A stretch of DNA of 64,000 bases from Otatea glauca. Its lineage: Eukaryota; Streptophyta; Magnoliopsida; Poales; Poaceae. Shown piece after piece: positions 24,601 through 37,939 of this stretch. The notes below the pieces were generated by a model. The model did not search any database and had not been told where the DNA came from. It saw nothing but the letters and a program-made list of their open reading frames with translations. Both the position numbers and the translations under genes were made by a program. Position 1 is the first letter of the stretch. Every line of letters begins with the position of its first letter. The stretch is from positions 1 through 64,000 of the forward strand of contig JAYEVK010000409.1 in the NCBI GenBank assembly GCA_036346275.1, read 5' to 3'.

Positions 24601-26268
24601 ACTATGAGCATCAAGCAAGGCGATCTAGTGGTGGTGCCCATTCGGCCGAGGTGGCCAGAGATGGGTCTCCACCGTGGGTGCGCGCGCACTAATGGCCGAG
24701 CAAGCAACGCTCGCCGCCGCCACCTTTCCACCGCAAAAGTTCCTAGAGTATCGCAACCTAAGGTTTCTATTTCACCGCTAGAGTGACCGGAGAGTCGCCA
24801 AGATGGTCGCCCACCGCCGCCGGCCGAAAGGAAGAAGAACGACGGAGGAGATGAACTGCAAAGTAGAAGAAGTGAAAGTAAAGATTGATCAAGCAAGCTA
24901 TGAGGTGCAATAAGCTTAAGAACTGAAAAACCCAAAGATTGTTGCCGATTTGGCTCACTTCACCGCTTTCCCCTTTTCTCGTGTGTTCGCGAGAATGGCG
25001 AAAAGATGGGCGATTGCTCGGTGCTCACTCAGTGGAATGAGTGAAGAAATGGGAGCCTCAAGGCGACGCCCACACGGTATTTATAGCCTAGAAAAGCAAG
25101 TGGCTCCAGTGTTTGAATCGAGAGAGGTAGCGATCACATGGTTCGACCGCCGGCGAGGTGGCGCGAGATCTTTCCGCGCGAGACAGCAGAGCATGGGCGA
25201 GGTGTGGCGTGGCAGGCTGAGGACGAGCCGAGGTGACTCATGGGCGTGGCTCGGCGGGTTTTCACGAGACACGGAGGGAAGCCGCCAAGTCTCGCGAGGC
25301 ATCGGCTCTCCTCGGCGAGGGGAAAAGGGCGAGGGCAAGGAGAGGAGCCGACAGTGGGTCCGTCCCACCGGGCAGCGAGAGGAAAACGCCCACGCTGCTT
25401 GCCAGCTCACCAAGTCACTGCTGTGCCCGGGCCCCGCGGTCACGAGTGGAGATGAGCTACGGATAACTCTGGCCGGGACAGCTCCCATGTGGGCATTAAA
25501 ACCACCATCAAATCACTTTGAAAATTTCTCAAACTTTTTACTGTGTTTATCTGGTAGTCCTCGGCTTCCAGTTAAATTTTCAGAGTAAAATACATTATGG
25601 TTATTTTATAACAATTCTGACACTGTGGACTGGTACAGAAATTGTATTTCGGTATTCTATTTATTTGAAGGTGTAAAATTGATTAATTATTTTACAAACT
25701 TTTTATGGAGATTCATTTTGTCATATTTATGCATCCATAAAAATTTCAAGTCAAGAACTCAGGTTAATAGTTTATAAAAATTCTGACATGAGGACTTTCT
25801 TGTTTTAATAGTCTCTGTTTTTGAATTTTTAGGAGGCTTTACCGACATGATGAATTGCTGATATTTTTACCATATGCAACTACTGCCCTAAGGGTTCTTT
25901 GGTAATTTTTGGGGCTTCTGATCAATTTCGATTATTTTTAATTAATTCAAACTTTACTGTTTTTAGTCAAAAGAAAGAATTAAGATATTTATTTTTGCTC
26001 CAAATCAGCACTAAATATTTTTACTAAGTATTTTTACTGGTTTACCAGATTGATCATGGTCAAATGGTAATTTTTCTTATTTTTACTTTTACCTTCTCAC
26101 CATTTTCCATTTAGTAATTCTATTTGTTGGACTTTTCATACTAAACACAAATCCAATAAAATCCAATAAAACCAATAACATCGAGAAAATTCAGAAATAA
26201 ATATATTTGAATCCAAAATATTCATTTCCATTTTATCATATATCGTTTCTTCATTTTCGGCTGTTACA
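21608..26268 (-). mobile_element. Solo LTR of a Ty3 chromovirus-like family, long form
   Basis: On the minus strand the LTR starts TGTAACAGCCGAAAATG at 26,268 and ends GCGGGGTCTCACA at 21,608. TAATC flanks it on both sides (21,603-21,607 and 26,269-26,273), a perfect 5-bp target duplication. At 4,661 bp with no internal sequence, it is a solo LTR. It aligns over much of its length with the LTRs of the adjacent array, for instance around 22,290-22,330, where 'ctaatcgattag' and 'cactgcagaggt' recur. It carries about 0.5 kb more AT-rich sequence (23,230-24,250) than those LTRs. A GC-rich core lies at 24,360-25,500. Open frames within it are not genes. Confidence 0.9.
25078..25085 (-). promoter_or_regulatory. 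LTR TATA box
   Basis: TATAAATA on the minus strand lies in the GC-rich core of the solo LTR, at the place equivalent to the TATA boxes of the array LTRs. Confidence 0.5.
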
Positions 26269-26289
26269 TAATCTGTGAGGAAGGTTTAG

Positions 26290-29200
26290 TGAGGCCCCCA
26301 TTTTTGATAAATCAATACCAAAATGGATACCATGTGCATACAAGATTAGTCCCATGATCAGAGCTAGTACGCACAAATACAAATTGTTATCACACCATAC
26401 ACAAACTTTATTACACAAATGAAGTAAGATTACATATTATTTTTACAATACCAAAAGTAAAACTGCAGTGAGACAACATTCTGTAGTATGCCTTTTAACC
26501 CATTGTCCCACAGCAACCGACAGGAAAATCCTTAGAAAAAGTCATCGTAAATTCCCGATCCCGCATCAACGTAAGATTCGCTGGGAAATCTGTCCTTCAC
26601 CTAAAAATATCAATAAGTGGCAAGTTGAGTACTTACGCACTGCAAGACTTATGCAAGACCTAAAATACATGCAGCCATTTCAAAGAAAGGCTATTAAGGT
26701 TAATTTGCATAAAGTCGATTTTTAACATGTAAATACAGTAATAGTAGATTGTAAAACAGATTTAAGTAAAAGCAAGTAAATTCAAGTAACGTAAAGTAAC
26801 ATCAATATTTCACAATTGCTTAGGTATAACGACTATATCCAAAATCATTCCACCAACACAAGTGGAATATTATCAACGCATGGTAGAAACCACATTTTAT
26901 GAAAATAAGCAAAACAATTAACTATGTGATGACTTTACTAAGTGTCCATGATCATGACGCGCTAATCGATTAGTTTTACACTGCAGAGGTATACAGCTTT
27001 CCCACAAGACATGACTCGACTCTTTGAGCAATCGATATTTGCACACTTCCTTTGGTGTGCCGCAGAGTCATGTTATAATCATACATTATTTAAACCTAAC
27101 TTTGCACCAAAGACGATGACGACAAACCCATTTTGTGGAGTAAGAACTCAGAGCATAGAAATGATGGAACTACCCACAATATGGCGACATCGTTATATTG
27201 GTAGACGTTAATCCATGATCACTCTTGTGGACGCCCCGTCGAGCAATTCATTAAGAAACAACAGACTACTCCGCCTTCCAAGTGCAAAGCTAGTTTTAAA
27301 CAACTTAATAAGTTAGAGCTGTCCCATACCAAAGACTTGTGGTTGTATGAATTTTCTTGGCCTCGAAACAACTCATAGTTCGGTCCTTAATCCGACACTG
27401 CAATAATCTCCACTCCTATTCTACGTGCAAAACATGCACACACGGCTATTGCCAATAATTGCCCGATCTAAACCATAGTTTTATTTCCATTTTCCAACCA
27501 AAATACCAACCACAAAAATAGTCATACCCATCAAAATGTCATAACCAAGGTATTTAACCAAGTCACGCTTTATGTTCATTATAGCTCTGGCTAAGCATGT
27601 CACTAATGTGAGTAACCCAGATTGACATTAAATATTGTCTAAGCTAATCTAGGGTTTTCAAGGATCACAATTTTCTACTTATCGTGGAAATTCTATGTAG
27701 CTATTAGTGTACAACTACCGCTTCACAATATAGTCGATTTTAATAGAATAAAGTATGCAAGACAAAGAAGCTTAATGAAAACATTTATAAACTGGTTCAA
27801 CATGATCAAAGGAATTTGCTTGCCTTGTTGATTTTCCTCGACTTGAACTCCGGTCGCCGAACGCATCGGTTCGCTTGTTCTACACGTCGTAAGGCGTACA
27901 TACGTAATAAATACCAAATTTCAATGAGGCCAAAAAGAAATCAGATGGAAATATAAAATAATTTCACCAATTCAGGAATGGCTACATGCTTTATTTATTT
28001 TTCTTTTTGCAATTTAAAGATATGATTTATTTAAGCCATTATTGCATTATTTACTATCCATTTTATAACTTAAATTTTTCTTATAACACACCCTAAGTAT
28101 TATTACAGATTCTGGTTCCTGAGATTACAAGAATTCTAATAAAATTTATTTTACTAAATTTGGAGGTTATTTGCAAAATTTCCATGTATGACATATTCCT
28201 AACTCTTTGTTTGAAATCAAATTCAAATTTCAAATAAAATTCAATTCTGAAATATTTTTGCATATTCTGAATCTACTGGATTTTAGATGAATTTAGAAAT
28301 TTATTTCATCAAATTTTGTTAAGTGATTCAAAAGCTATGGCTAAATGAATATCTAGGTTTTGATTAAATACTAAAATCGAAAATTGCCAAAATGGAAAGT
28401 ACGCCGCGCGAAAACGCGCTTCCATTTCGGCATGAACTGCGCTTGAGGCGCCGATAAATGGGTCCACCTGTCGTCTGCCAGCACAGTCGCATGGCCGACG
28501 CGCTGGCTCACATGGATCGCGCCGCGTCATGGCCGACAAAGGGTCCGTGATGTCACGGCGCAACTCAACAGACGCGGCCGACAGTCGGGCCCGCTTGGCG
28601 GTGACCTCAGAGCAGGCCGCAAGGCTCAAACTCGCCTACGGCGAACCGGAGCCGGAGCGATGGAATCGATTCCACTCCGAAGCCAGCAGATCCGCGCGAA
28701 CCTGTGGACGGCCGCTGGCGGCCCGAGGCGGCCGGAAGGCGATTCCACCGGCGAGGGCGGCGCTCGGGCGGAGTTCGCCGACGGCGAGCAGTTCTCCGGT
28801 GGAACGGGTTCCACTGAGGTTCAGTGGCATCCGCAAGACACTTTGGTGGCGCGCGGTTCGAGGGGCTCGCAGCCGCATGCCACCGCGGCGAGGGCGGCGG
28901 CGGAATGGCGAGCGGCGGCGATGCAAAACCGAGATAACCAAGCTTCATTTTCACTTGATGAGCACCGCGCGACTCAAGGAACCGCCCATCAATCGCTGAA
29001 GAATGAATGAAGGAGGAAGGTTTCACCGCGCGTGGCGCGGAAGAAAAACACTACGAGGAGCTCGCGGGAAGAATGAGTTTTACCGGGCTCTGGATGGACT
29101 TCGGAGGCACGAGGAAGCTTCAGCGAAACGGATTGGGACGAAATGGATCGGATGAAAATATGGTGTTTGGCCTCTTTGCGGTTTTCACGGAATTGGGGAC

Positions 29201-30258
29201 GGCGACCAAAGCAACGGCGGAATGGGTTTCACGAGGAGCTAGCTGGGCGGCGACGCGAGGAGGGGTTTTTATATGGGCTCAAAGGCGGTTTGGCGCAAGC
29301 AAGGCGCCAAGAACCGAGAGACGCTGCCTCGCGCGAGAGAGAGCGGGCGAGGGGAGAAGAACGCGCCGGTCGCTGACGCTGGGGCGAGGTGGCAGCGACT
29401 GCTGGCTGAGCTGGCTCACCGACAGCCCGGCCCACACGCCGAGAGAGAGAAAAGGAAGTCCGCAAGCCTCAGACCGAACGGAGTTTCAACGGGTTTTCAA
29501 CGTTCAAACGGGCACGAAAATTTATGAAATTTTTACCATAGGTCGGCAAGGATATTACCAGGCTCCTGAAAAATTTTCGACATTTTATGATGCATGATGA
29601 TTTTTATAAAATTCTGACATTGCAACAGTTACTGCATTGCCTATTCTGTTTTTATTTTAATTTGCGATTTAAATGAAGTTATTATTTTACAAAACTTTTA
29701 TGATGATTTAAAATGACATTATACTCCTTCTGTAAAATTACAGATTTTAATTATTATTATTTAATTTTTAAAAATTCTGACATTACTGTTTTCCAGATTA
29801 TTTATTCACTGTTTTCGAATTTTTAAAATTATAAAATGATTTAGTAAATTTTAATGTTTTTACAGGAGGTTGATACTGTTTTGATGTCGGCAAGATAAAA
29901 ATTTTGGGTCAGGATGATCTACAGATATTTTTACCAAATTGTTTTACCATTTTACCCTGAGATTTTTACCCATGATTATCTTTGATTAATTAATATTTTT
30001 ATAAATCCAGGTTACCCACTGCCTTAAGCAAGCTGAGGGGAGCCTCAGATATTTTTGGAAGTTTTGGTAAATTTTTGTTGGATTGACATTTTTACTTTTT
30101 ACCATTTTCTATTTATTATATTCTTTATTTCACATTCTTGCATTAAAGAAAAGCCAAATAAATATTCAGAAAATCCATGAAATTCAGAAATTTCGAAAAT
30201 AATACACAAAAGATTTTTATTTCATTTTTATTTATTATTTTGATTTTGAGGTGTTACA
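26290..30258 (-). repeat. Array LTR A (left, 3' LTR of the first element)
   Basis: On the minus strand it starts TGTAACACC at 30,258 and ends near GGGGGCCTCA at 26,290. Length is about 3.97 kb. The left edge is slightly uncertain because the last bases differ from LTR C. It contains a GC-rich core at about 28,380-29,480. Frames inside the core, such as 28,529-28,999 and 29,007-29,597 on the plus strand, are antisense to LTR transcription and are not genes. Confidence 0.88.
29262..29276 (-). promoter_or_regulatory. TATA box of LTR A
   Basis: CCATATAAAAACCCC on the minus strand matches in position the CTATATAAACCCC of LTR C, followed by a GC-rich leader. Confidence 0.55.
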
Positions 30259-30275
30259 GATCTACCTTCTTACGT

Positions 30276-30288
30276 AAATCTCGCCCCT
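30276..30288 (-). other. Candidate polypurine tract, first element
   Basis: AGGGGCGAGATTT on the minus strand lies 18 bp from the start of the 3' LTR, where a Ty3 element carries its plus-strand primer. The same motif occurs at 37,896-37,908 in the second element. Confidence 0.5.
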
Positions 30289-30299
30289 AGATTTGGAGA

Positions 30300-33200
30300 T
30301 GACTAGAAGAAATTGGGGAACTCTCGCGAAGGTGATCTTCTTTACTGTGTGGCTTCGCCTTCAGATGATTGCTCCATTGAACCTTCAACATCTTGATGAT
30401 TTTAGTTCTTGTCCGCGCCGCCTTCTTCCAAGATACTGATCGATGCTCCCGATATGACAGATCCGGTCAAGATCTATCCTTCCAAATCAGCGAGGTCTGA
30501 GGGAACACGAGACATTTCTTAAGCCGAGATACATGGAAGACGTTATGAACGCCGATAGTTGAGGTGGCAATTTAACCGATATGCCATCTCACCCATCTTT
30601 CCAATGATCTCAAACGGTCCAATGAATCGAGGAGCCAACTTCCCACGGACTTGAAATCGATTTAATTCCACGAAGAGGCGAGACTTTGAGATAGACATGG
30701 TCACCAATTTCGAATCGAGTTCACGACGACGATTGTCTGCAGAATTCTTCCGACGAGACCGAGCCTCTTTCAACGACTTCTAATCATGTCCACCGCTTGA
30801 GCTTCTTGAATAAGATCGGGTCAAGAATTTTCTTTCTCCAACCTCTGACTGTAAAAGAGGGGTTCGACATTTTCTTCCATACAGCGCTTCAAAAGGCGAT
30901 ACTTGCAGACTGGATTGGAAACTGTTATTATAAGAGAATTCGGCGAAGGCCAAACTTTTCTCCCAATTAGAGCCGTATGACAAGACATGTGCTCTTAACA
31001 TGTCTTCCAAAATCGATTGGTCCTTTCCGCTTGTCCATCTGTTCGAGGATGATAAGTCAGATCAAATTCACTTAGTACCCAGAAGACGGTGCAAACTTTC
31101 CCATAAACGAGAAGTAAACTGGGAACCTCGATCAGAAACAATTGTCTTCGGGACGCCATGAAGACGGACAATATTCTCCAGATACAACTCGCAAGCTTAT
31201 CTCCGTAATGAGTAGTCTTGACCGAATAAAGTGAGCCACTTTAGTCGACGATCAACGATTACCCGATGGAATCATGCCCTTTCTCGTTCTTGGCAAACCA
31301 AGAATAAAATCCATGTCGACGCTCTTCCCACTTCCACTGAATCTTTAAAGGTCGCAGGTCCTCGGACGTTGATGTCGCTTTGACACGACACACATCACGA
31401 TTGCAACATATGCAATGACATCCTTTTCAAACCGCCACCAATATTCCCGTCAAGGTCTTGATACATCTTTGTACTCCTGTGGTGAATTGAGAGGAGACTC
31501 ATGGGCTTCTTTAAGGATTAACTCTTTAATTCCGGATCATCGTGAACATATATTCGATTTTCAACATAAGCACTTCATCCGAACTTTCACGGAATTTAGA
31601 TTCTTTCCTTGCTTCAACTCTTCACGGATTTTAATAATGGCTTCATCTTTGAGCCGAGCAGATTTAACTGGGATTTAAGGGTTGGTTGCACCACTAGGCG
31701 CCAAATAACCTTTTTCGACAACTCCCAAATTGTTTTGGAAATCTTTTACCGATCGAATTGATCGGTCAAAGATGAAACAGAAGGCAATGAAGTTTTCGCT
31801 CGAGCATCACCACGACATTGGCTTTACCAGATGGTATTGAATACTAAGGTCGTAATCTTTTATCAACTCTAGCCACCTTCGTTGTCTTAAATTTAGATCA
31901 GTCGGTGAAGAAATATTTCGACTCTTATGATCCGTGAATACACCGCATTTGTTTCCAATCGTAATGACGCCAAATTTTTAAAGCGCACTACCGCAGCTAA
32001 TTCCGCATCATGAGTCGGATAATTGAGCTCATGAGGTCGCGAATCGACGAGAAGCGTAAGCTACGACTTTTCCTTCTTGCATAAGCACACACCCAAGCCC
32101 ATTCTTTGAAGCATCACAATAAACATCAAAGCTTTTATGGACATCGGTAACACTAGCACAGAGCCGTTGTTAACCTTTTCTTTAATTCCCAAAGCTTCCT
32201 TCGCATTCAGTGTCCACTCAAACTTCTTTTCTTTCTTGAGAAGTCGGGTCAAAGGACGAGCGATTTTAGAAAAGTTCTCGATAAAGCGCGATAATATCCC
32301 GCTGCATCGAGAAAACTTCAATTTTCTGAACGGATTGAGGAGCTTCCTACTAAAACAGCCTTGACTTTATCGATCAACGGAAATACCACCTTTAGAAAGA
32401 ATATGACCAAGGAAAGCAACTTTTAGCCAAAATTGCACTTCTAATTTGGCATAAAGCTTATGCTCTCAAGCTTTTCAAGAACCTTACGCAAATGATGCGC
32501 ATGATCTTCTTCGGATTTTGAATAGACGAGGATATCATCAATAACACCACTATTTAACTTATCTAAATACTCCATGAAGACTTTATTCATGAGACACATG
32601 AAATTAGCAGAGCATTTGTAAGTCCGAAAGACATCACAAGATATTCATATAAACCATAACGAGTGGTGAAAGTAGCTTTAGGAATATCTTCCGTCTCGAT
32701 CTTCAACCGATAGTACCCATGTCTTAAATCAATTTTTGAAAAGATTTGGGCACCGGTCAATTGATCGAATGATCATCGATACGAGGCAAAGGATATTTAT
32801 TCTTAATTGTGACATCATTCAATGCACGATAGTCCACGCACATGCGTATTCCACCGCCATTTTTAGGCACAAAAGAATCGACTACCCCAAGGAGAAGAGC
32901 TAGGTCGAATAAAGCCTTTTCTTAATCGCTTTGAATTTGATTCTTTAGTTCAACTAACTCATCCGGGGCATTCGATAAGGACGCTTGATATAGGCGCCGT
33001 CCTGTGGACAAGATTTATGACAAATTCTAGGTCCCTATCCGAGGTAGGCCTGCAACTCATCCGAAAAACATCAGAAATTCGAAACAATTGGAATCAAGCT
33101 AAGATCTTTTATTATGGTCGAACAAAGAGAAGCTTGAGAGTTTGAAGAACTTTGATGGAAGAAAATAAACCGAATTCCTTCAGGCTAACCAAAGAAATGG

Positions 33201-33600
33201 ATCGATTGGCACACCTATGCACTTTAAACTTAGACAACCAATCCATACCAAGGATTACTTTAACCCTAAGGTTTTATAGGATAAGGTCAGATGAAACATA
33301 ACTCCATTTATTTCAATGCTAACCTTAGGACAAAACTTAATTGAATTCATGATCAACCCGAGAATAAATTATCATTTTGGCGAGAGGAGATCAATTTCTA
33401 AATTATTCGTCAACAAATTTCTTAGAAATAAACGAAAGCGATGCTCCGTAATCAAACAATACCAAAGTAGGTACCGAGTGCGTGAAACATACCCAAGATT
33501 ACATCCGCGCTTCGCTTGCTTCTTCAACGGTCACATGATGAAGGCGACCGCTATCGCAGACCGCGATTAAGAGTCGCAGCAGCTTGACAACCCGAGAATT
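30300..33600 (-). pseudogene. pol: Ty3/gypsy pol, first element, broken frames
   Basis: Reading down from 33,600: a protease segment with an active-site-like D-Y-G-A-S motif (near 33,440-33,460); reverse transcriptase (about 32,250-32,950) with an IDD catalytic motif near 32,530; RNase H (31,840-32,160); the integrase zinc-binding region (31,260-31,470); the integrase core (30,780-31,250) with FEALYGRKCRTPLL; the integrase C-terminal part (30,540-30,773) with KLAPRFIGPFEI; and a degraded chromodomain-like tail to about 30,300. Frame changes occur throughout, and no piece is open for more than about 90 codons. As read it cannot encode a working polyprotein. Many of the breaks coincide with CTG/CAG positions. 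Confidence 0.9.
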
Positions 33601-34720
33601 CCTAGCCCCAAGGTCGACTGGGTCTCGAACTCCTCGCGACGATCGCCGACCGACGCTTGACCTCTTTTAGGGCGTGCATTTGCATAATGCCCACGCTTTT
33701 ACAATGATAGCGTGTCACACCAACCGCTTGATTCTCAACTCCGTAAGTCTTCCTTCTGCCGCCGAGGGACGAATGTAAGGTCGCCGGGCCGGGTGTTCGA
33801 CCTGACGCCGGCCGCCGCCGACGAGGCAGGGAGGTCGAACATTGGTCGATCGACCAACACGCAATTTCTAGAATTCGGGCCGCAGCTTTCCGCGCCATCC
33901 ACTTCCTCTTCGACTTTCCATAACATCACGTGAACTATACTGCAATTATAGCCTTATTCACGAGTGATTGGAAATCATAGAAGTCGGAATGGCAAGAAGA
34001 TGCTTAACTTCATTGTTCAGATTGTCCCGAAATGCTCAATTTTCCAAGCTTCAATCGACTTCATGGCGATAGCGAGCAAGGTAATTAAAGCGTGAAGATA
34101 TTCCATTACGGACATATTTCCTTGACGCAGTCAAGAAATTCCCGCTTTTTAAATTCACCAAGCTCGAGGGAAAATGCGCTTCCTAAAGGCTTCTTGAAAA
34201 CATCCCAAGTAATCTCTTGACCTTGGGGCCTTGCCGCTGAAAATTTTCCCACCAAACCGCAGCTGCCCTCGGAGTTGGTACGACGATAAAGGACCTTTCT
34301 TGATCATTGCATTGAGCAATGGCCAACTTACTTCCAATAGCTCAGAATCAATCATCGCGCCTGTGGATCCGATGAAGAAGAAAAGGTTGGAGGCCGAGTC
34401 TTCAAGAATTCTCCCAACTTGATCGATGAGGGTTTCACCAAAACTGTGCCTAGAACTTGAAGCACCAAGGTTATTCACACCTTGCACCAATCGCCAAGCA
34501 ACAGGTATTCGCCTCATGCGCACTCGCTCTATCATCGCAAGCACTTGAGCCATGGTTGGCAGCCCCGCAACCGCCCCTCCGAACTTCTTCATCTTGAACT
34601 TGAGGAGGCGGCGAATCCCGACGGCTTGAACGACGCAACGAAGATCCTCGAATTGCCGATGGATGGACCGGATTACCGGGCCACCGAGTCAAGTCACTCG
34701 CCGAGGGTGAGTTTCCGGTC
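33601..34720 (-). pseudogene. gag: Ty3/gypsy gag, first element, broken frames
   Basis: A zinc-knuckle remnant (YHCKS followed by G, near 33,690-33,712) lies just upstream of pol in the transcribed direction, as expected at the end of gag. The capsid-type region follows at about 34,100-34,420 and the N-terminal part to about 34,720, where one open piece of 145 codons (34,592 down to 34,155) remains. Gag forms the particle that packages element RNA. Frames are interrupted; it is paired with the pol remnant as one gag-pol unit. Confidence 0.75.
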
Positions 34721-36032
34721 TCTCACTCCCCGTAATCTCATCCAGAGATCGGTAGCGTATCCGAACAAGGTTATTAATGAATTAATGTGATAAGATCCGA
34801 TTTAATTTTAATCTTAATTGTTACTAAATGTTTTAAAAGCATAGCTTAATTATTATTATTATGGATCACAACGTCGAAAAATATTAACTACAAGTTAAAT
34901 ATTTACGAGTAGGAACCAAAAGCACACAAAACAATATAAAGCAAGAACTTTATTTCAACTTCATAATATTCACAACCAAAACATAGCATTTATTTTTGAC
35001 GTTACTACATAAAAGGGCACAACCAAAAACTTCCTCTAATACTACTCATTATCTAGCAACTCACGGATCGCTACTATCCCTACGACTAGAACTCTCTGCA
35101 TCGAGGATAAGGGTCTCTCGACAATGATGCTCCCGCGGCCTCCGAGGGCGCCATGAGGAAAACTATGGGGTCTACCGATGCTCGGCAACCTAGGGCGACT
35201 CCTTATCATCGACATCTCGCCGGCGACACCTAGGTGGTACCGGGTGTCGCTTGCGCAGTGTCCGAGGGAATTGCCCCAGAATCGAGCGAGGGACAATACC
35301 GGGCATTGTGGGCGATGGCATTTCTAGAATGCTATACTACGACGCGCATCCTCAGATTCGCTATCGCTCGACGCAATATCGTCGAGGTATTTATGAATTC
35401 CACTTGGTTACGTAAAGGGATTTTGTAACCCAAAGGGCATCCATATAGCTATTCTCCCACTTGGTGGTTTAGATGGAATCCTCCTATATACCACCGCCGC
35501 CTGTAAAATGTGGCTAAATCGACAACGCTATATAGGCGCTTCACTCATGGCCATCATGAGAGAAGATCCAGACCTCAAAAGACAAAAACTCTTCATCGCC
35601 CTCATCTCTGTAGGATATTCACTTAGCTATGTATTCCATGTAAATGTAACTAATCGCGTGGAATACTATATATCGTGGATTTTCGTGAAAATGGGCTAAT
35701 TTAGCAAACGAGCAAGAATTCCCGCCATGCCGTAATTCTCCCTATTAGTGGAAGTGTAACATGGGGTATATCCGCTTATCTCTCACATTTAACAAGGAAT
35801 TAGTATTCCGATTAAATGTAAGACAAGAAAGTAATTTTTGGAGGAAAAGATTCTAGTAGAAATTTAAAACAGAAAGAGTTATTAATGTATACGATAATCC
35901 AAAAAGAAGTTTCATGCATATAAAGAATAGACAGTAAGATGTCCTAATTCAAAATTTTAGTTTGTTTGAAACCTAATGTCAAGTTTTAGGTCTTTATTAT
36001 TCCTGCACTACCCTAGGTTTCCTACAACAAGA
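34721..36032 (-). other. Long untranslated leader of the first element
   Basis: Between the primer-binding site and gag there is about 1.3 kb without a recognisable domain, repeated with high similarity at 42,330-43,650. Long leaders are usual for this lineage. The 84-codon frame at 35,296-35,042 is not conserved in frame in the second copy. Confidence 0.6.
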
Positions 36033-36048
36033 TGGCTCGATACTAACT
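36033..36048 (-). other. Primer-binding site of the first element
   Basis: On the minus strand, just after the LTR, the sequence reads GTTAGTATCGAGCCATC. Ty3 elements of this group normally carry TGGTATCAGAGC here, complementary to initiator tRNA-Met. The match holds if CAG has become CG. The same altered form is at 43,654-43,670. Confidence 0.65.
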
Positions 36049-36049
36049 T

Positions 36050-37879
36050 AGAGGCCCCCATTTTTGATAAATCAATACCAAAATGGATACCATGTGCATA
36101 CAAAGATTAGTCCCATGATCAAGAGCTAGTACGCACAAATACAAATTGTTATCACAACCATACACAAACTTTATTACACAATGAAGTAAGATTACATATT
36201 ATTTTTACAATACCAAAAGTAAAACTGCAAAGGAGACAACATTCTGTAGTATGCCTTTAACCCATTGTCCCACAGCAACCGACAGGAAAATCCTTAGAAA
36301 AGTCATCGTTAAATTTCAGATCCTCGCATCAACGTAAGATCTGGCTTGGGAAATCTGTCCTTCACCTAAAAATATCAATAGGCAAGTTGAGTACTTACGC
36401 ACTCGCAAGACTTATGCAAGACCTAAAATACATGCAGCCATTTCAAAGAAAGGCTATTAAGGTTAATTTGCATAAAGCTGGTTTTTAACATGTAAATGCG
36501 TAATAGTAGATTGTAAAACAGATTTAAGTAAAAGCAAGTAAATTCAAGTAACGTAAAGTAACATCAATATTTCACAATTGCTTAGGTATAACGACTATAT
36601 CCAAAATCATTCCACCAACACAAGTGGAATATTATCAACGCATGGTAGAAACCACATTTTATGAAAATAAGCAAAACAACTAACTATGTGATGACTTTAC
36701 TAAGTGTCCATGATCATGACGCGCTAATCGATTAGTTTTACACTGCAGAGGTATACAATTTTCCCCACAAGACATGATGACTCTTTGAGCAATCGATATT
36801 TGCACACTTCCTTTGGTGTGCCGCAGAGAGTCATGTTATAAGTTTGCGTGGGCACGGCTAGGTCGGCCGCGAACACACGAGAGGGGTTATATAGGTAGAG
36901 AAAGGCGTTTATGCGGGTGAGAGAAAACCGAGAGGCGATGTCAAGCGGAGAGAGGGCAGAGAGGGGAAGAAGAAGGGCGCTGGTCGCTGACGCTGGGGGC
37001 GAGCTGGCAGCGGCTGTCGGTTGAGGTGTCTCACCGACAGCCCGGGCCCACATGTCACGAGAGCGAAAAAGAAGTCCGCGAAGACTCAAGATTTAACGGG
37101 ATAAAAACGGGGATTTTGAGGCTCAAATCGACTCTAAATTTTATAAAACTTTTACCAGCAGTTGGCAAGGTAATTACCATACTCCAGTAAAATTTTCGAT
37201 ATTTTATGATGCATGCAGATTTTTATAAAATTCTGACAGTGCAACAGTTGCTGCATTGCCCATTCGGTTTTTCTTTTAATTTTCGATATAAACGAAGTTA
37301 TTATTTTACAAACATTTTTATGATAGTTTGAAATGATATTATACACCTTATTTAAAAATTACAGACTTTAATTATTAGTATTTAATTTTTAAAAATTCTG
37401 ACATTACTGTTTTCCAGATTATTTATTCACTGTTTTTGAATTTGTAAAATTATAAAATGAATTAATAAATTATTGATATTTTTACTGAAGGTTGATACTG
37501 TTTTGATGTCGGCAAGATAAAAATTTTGGGTCAGGATGACCTACATATATTTTTACCAAATTGTTTTACCATTTTACCCTGAGATATTTACTCATGATTA
37601 TCTTTGATTAATTTTTATTTTTATTAATTGCTTACCCACCGATTTAAGCAAGCTGAGGAGAGCCTCAGATATTTTTAGAAACTTTGGTAAATTTTTGTTG
37701 AATTAACATTTTTACTTTTTACCATTTTCTATTTACCATATTCTTTGTTTCACTTTCTTTCATTAAAGAAAAGCCAAAAGAATATTCAGAAAATCTAGAA
37801 AATTCAGAAATTTCGAAAATAATACACAAAAGATTTTTATTTCATTTTTCTTTATTTTATGATTTTTGAGGCTGTTACA
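36050..37879 (-). repeat. Array LTR B (shared middle LTR) with a 2 kb internal deletion
   Basis: It aligns with LTR C from its right end (37,879) down to about 36,842 and again from about 36,838 to 36,050. At the junction 'catgttata' (equivalent to LTR C 44,459-44,465) meets 'gtttgcgtgggcacggct' (equivalent to 46,528-46,545), so about 2.06 kb of LTR is missing. It still has a TATA box (CCTATATAACCCC, minus strand, 36,883-36,895). It serves as 5' LTR of the first element and 3' LTR of the second. Confidence 0.9.
36883..36895 (-). promoter_or_regulatory. TATA box of LTR B
   Basis: CCTATATAACCCC on the minus strand lies only about 40 bp from the deletion junction, so the core promoter survived the deletion while most of what lies downstream of it in the LTR did not. 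Confidence 0.5.
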
Positions 37880-37939
37880 AATCTACCTCTTACAAAAATC
37901 TCGCCCCTAGATTTGGAGATGACTAGAAGAAATCGGGAA

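Noticed and set aside
28529..29597. Plus-strand frames of 156 and 196 codons
   Set aside because: They are antisense within LTR A's GC-rich core, and lack any domain.
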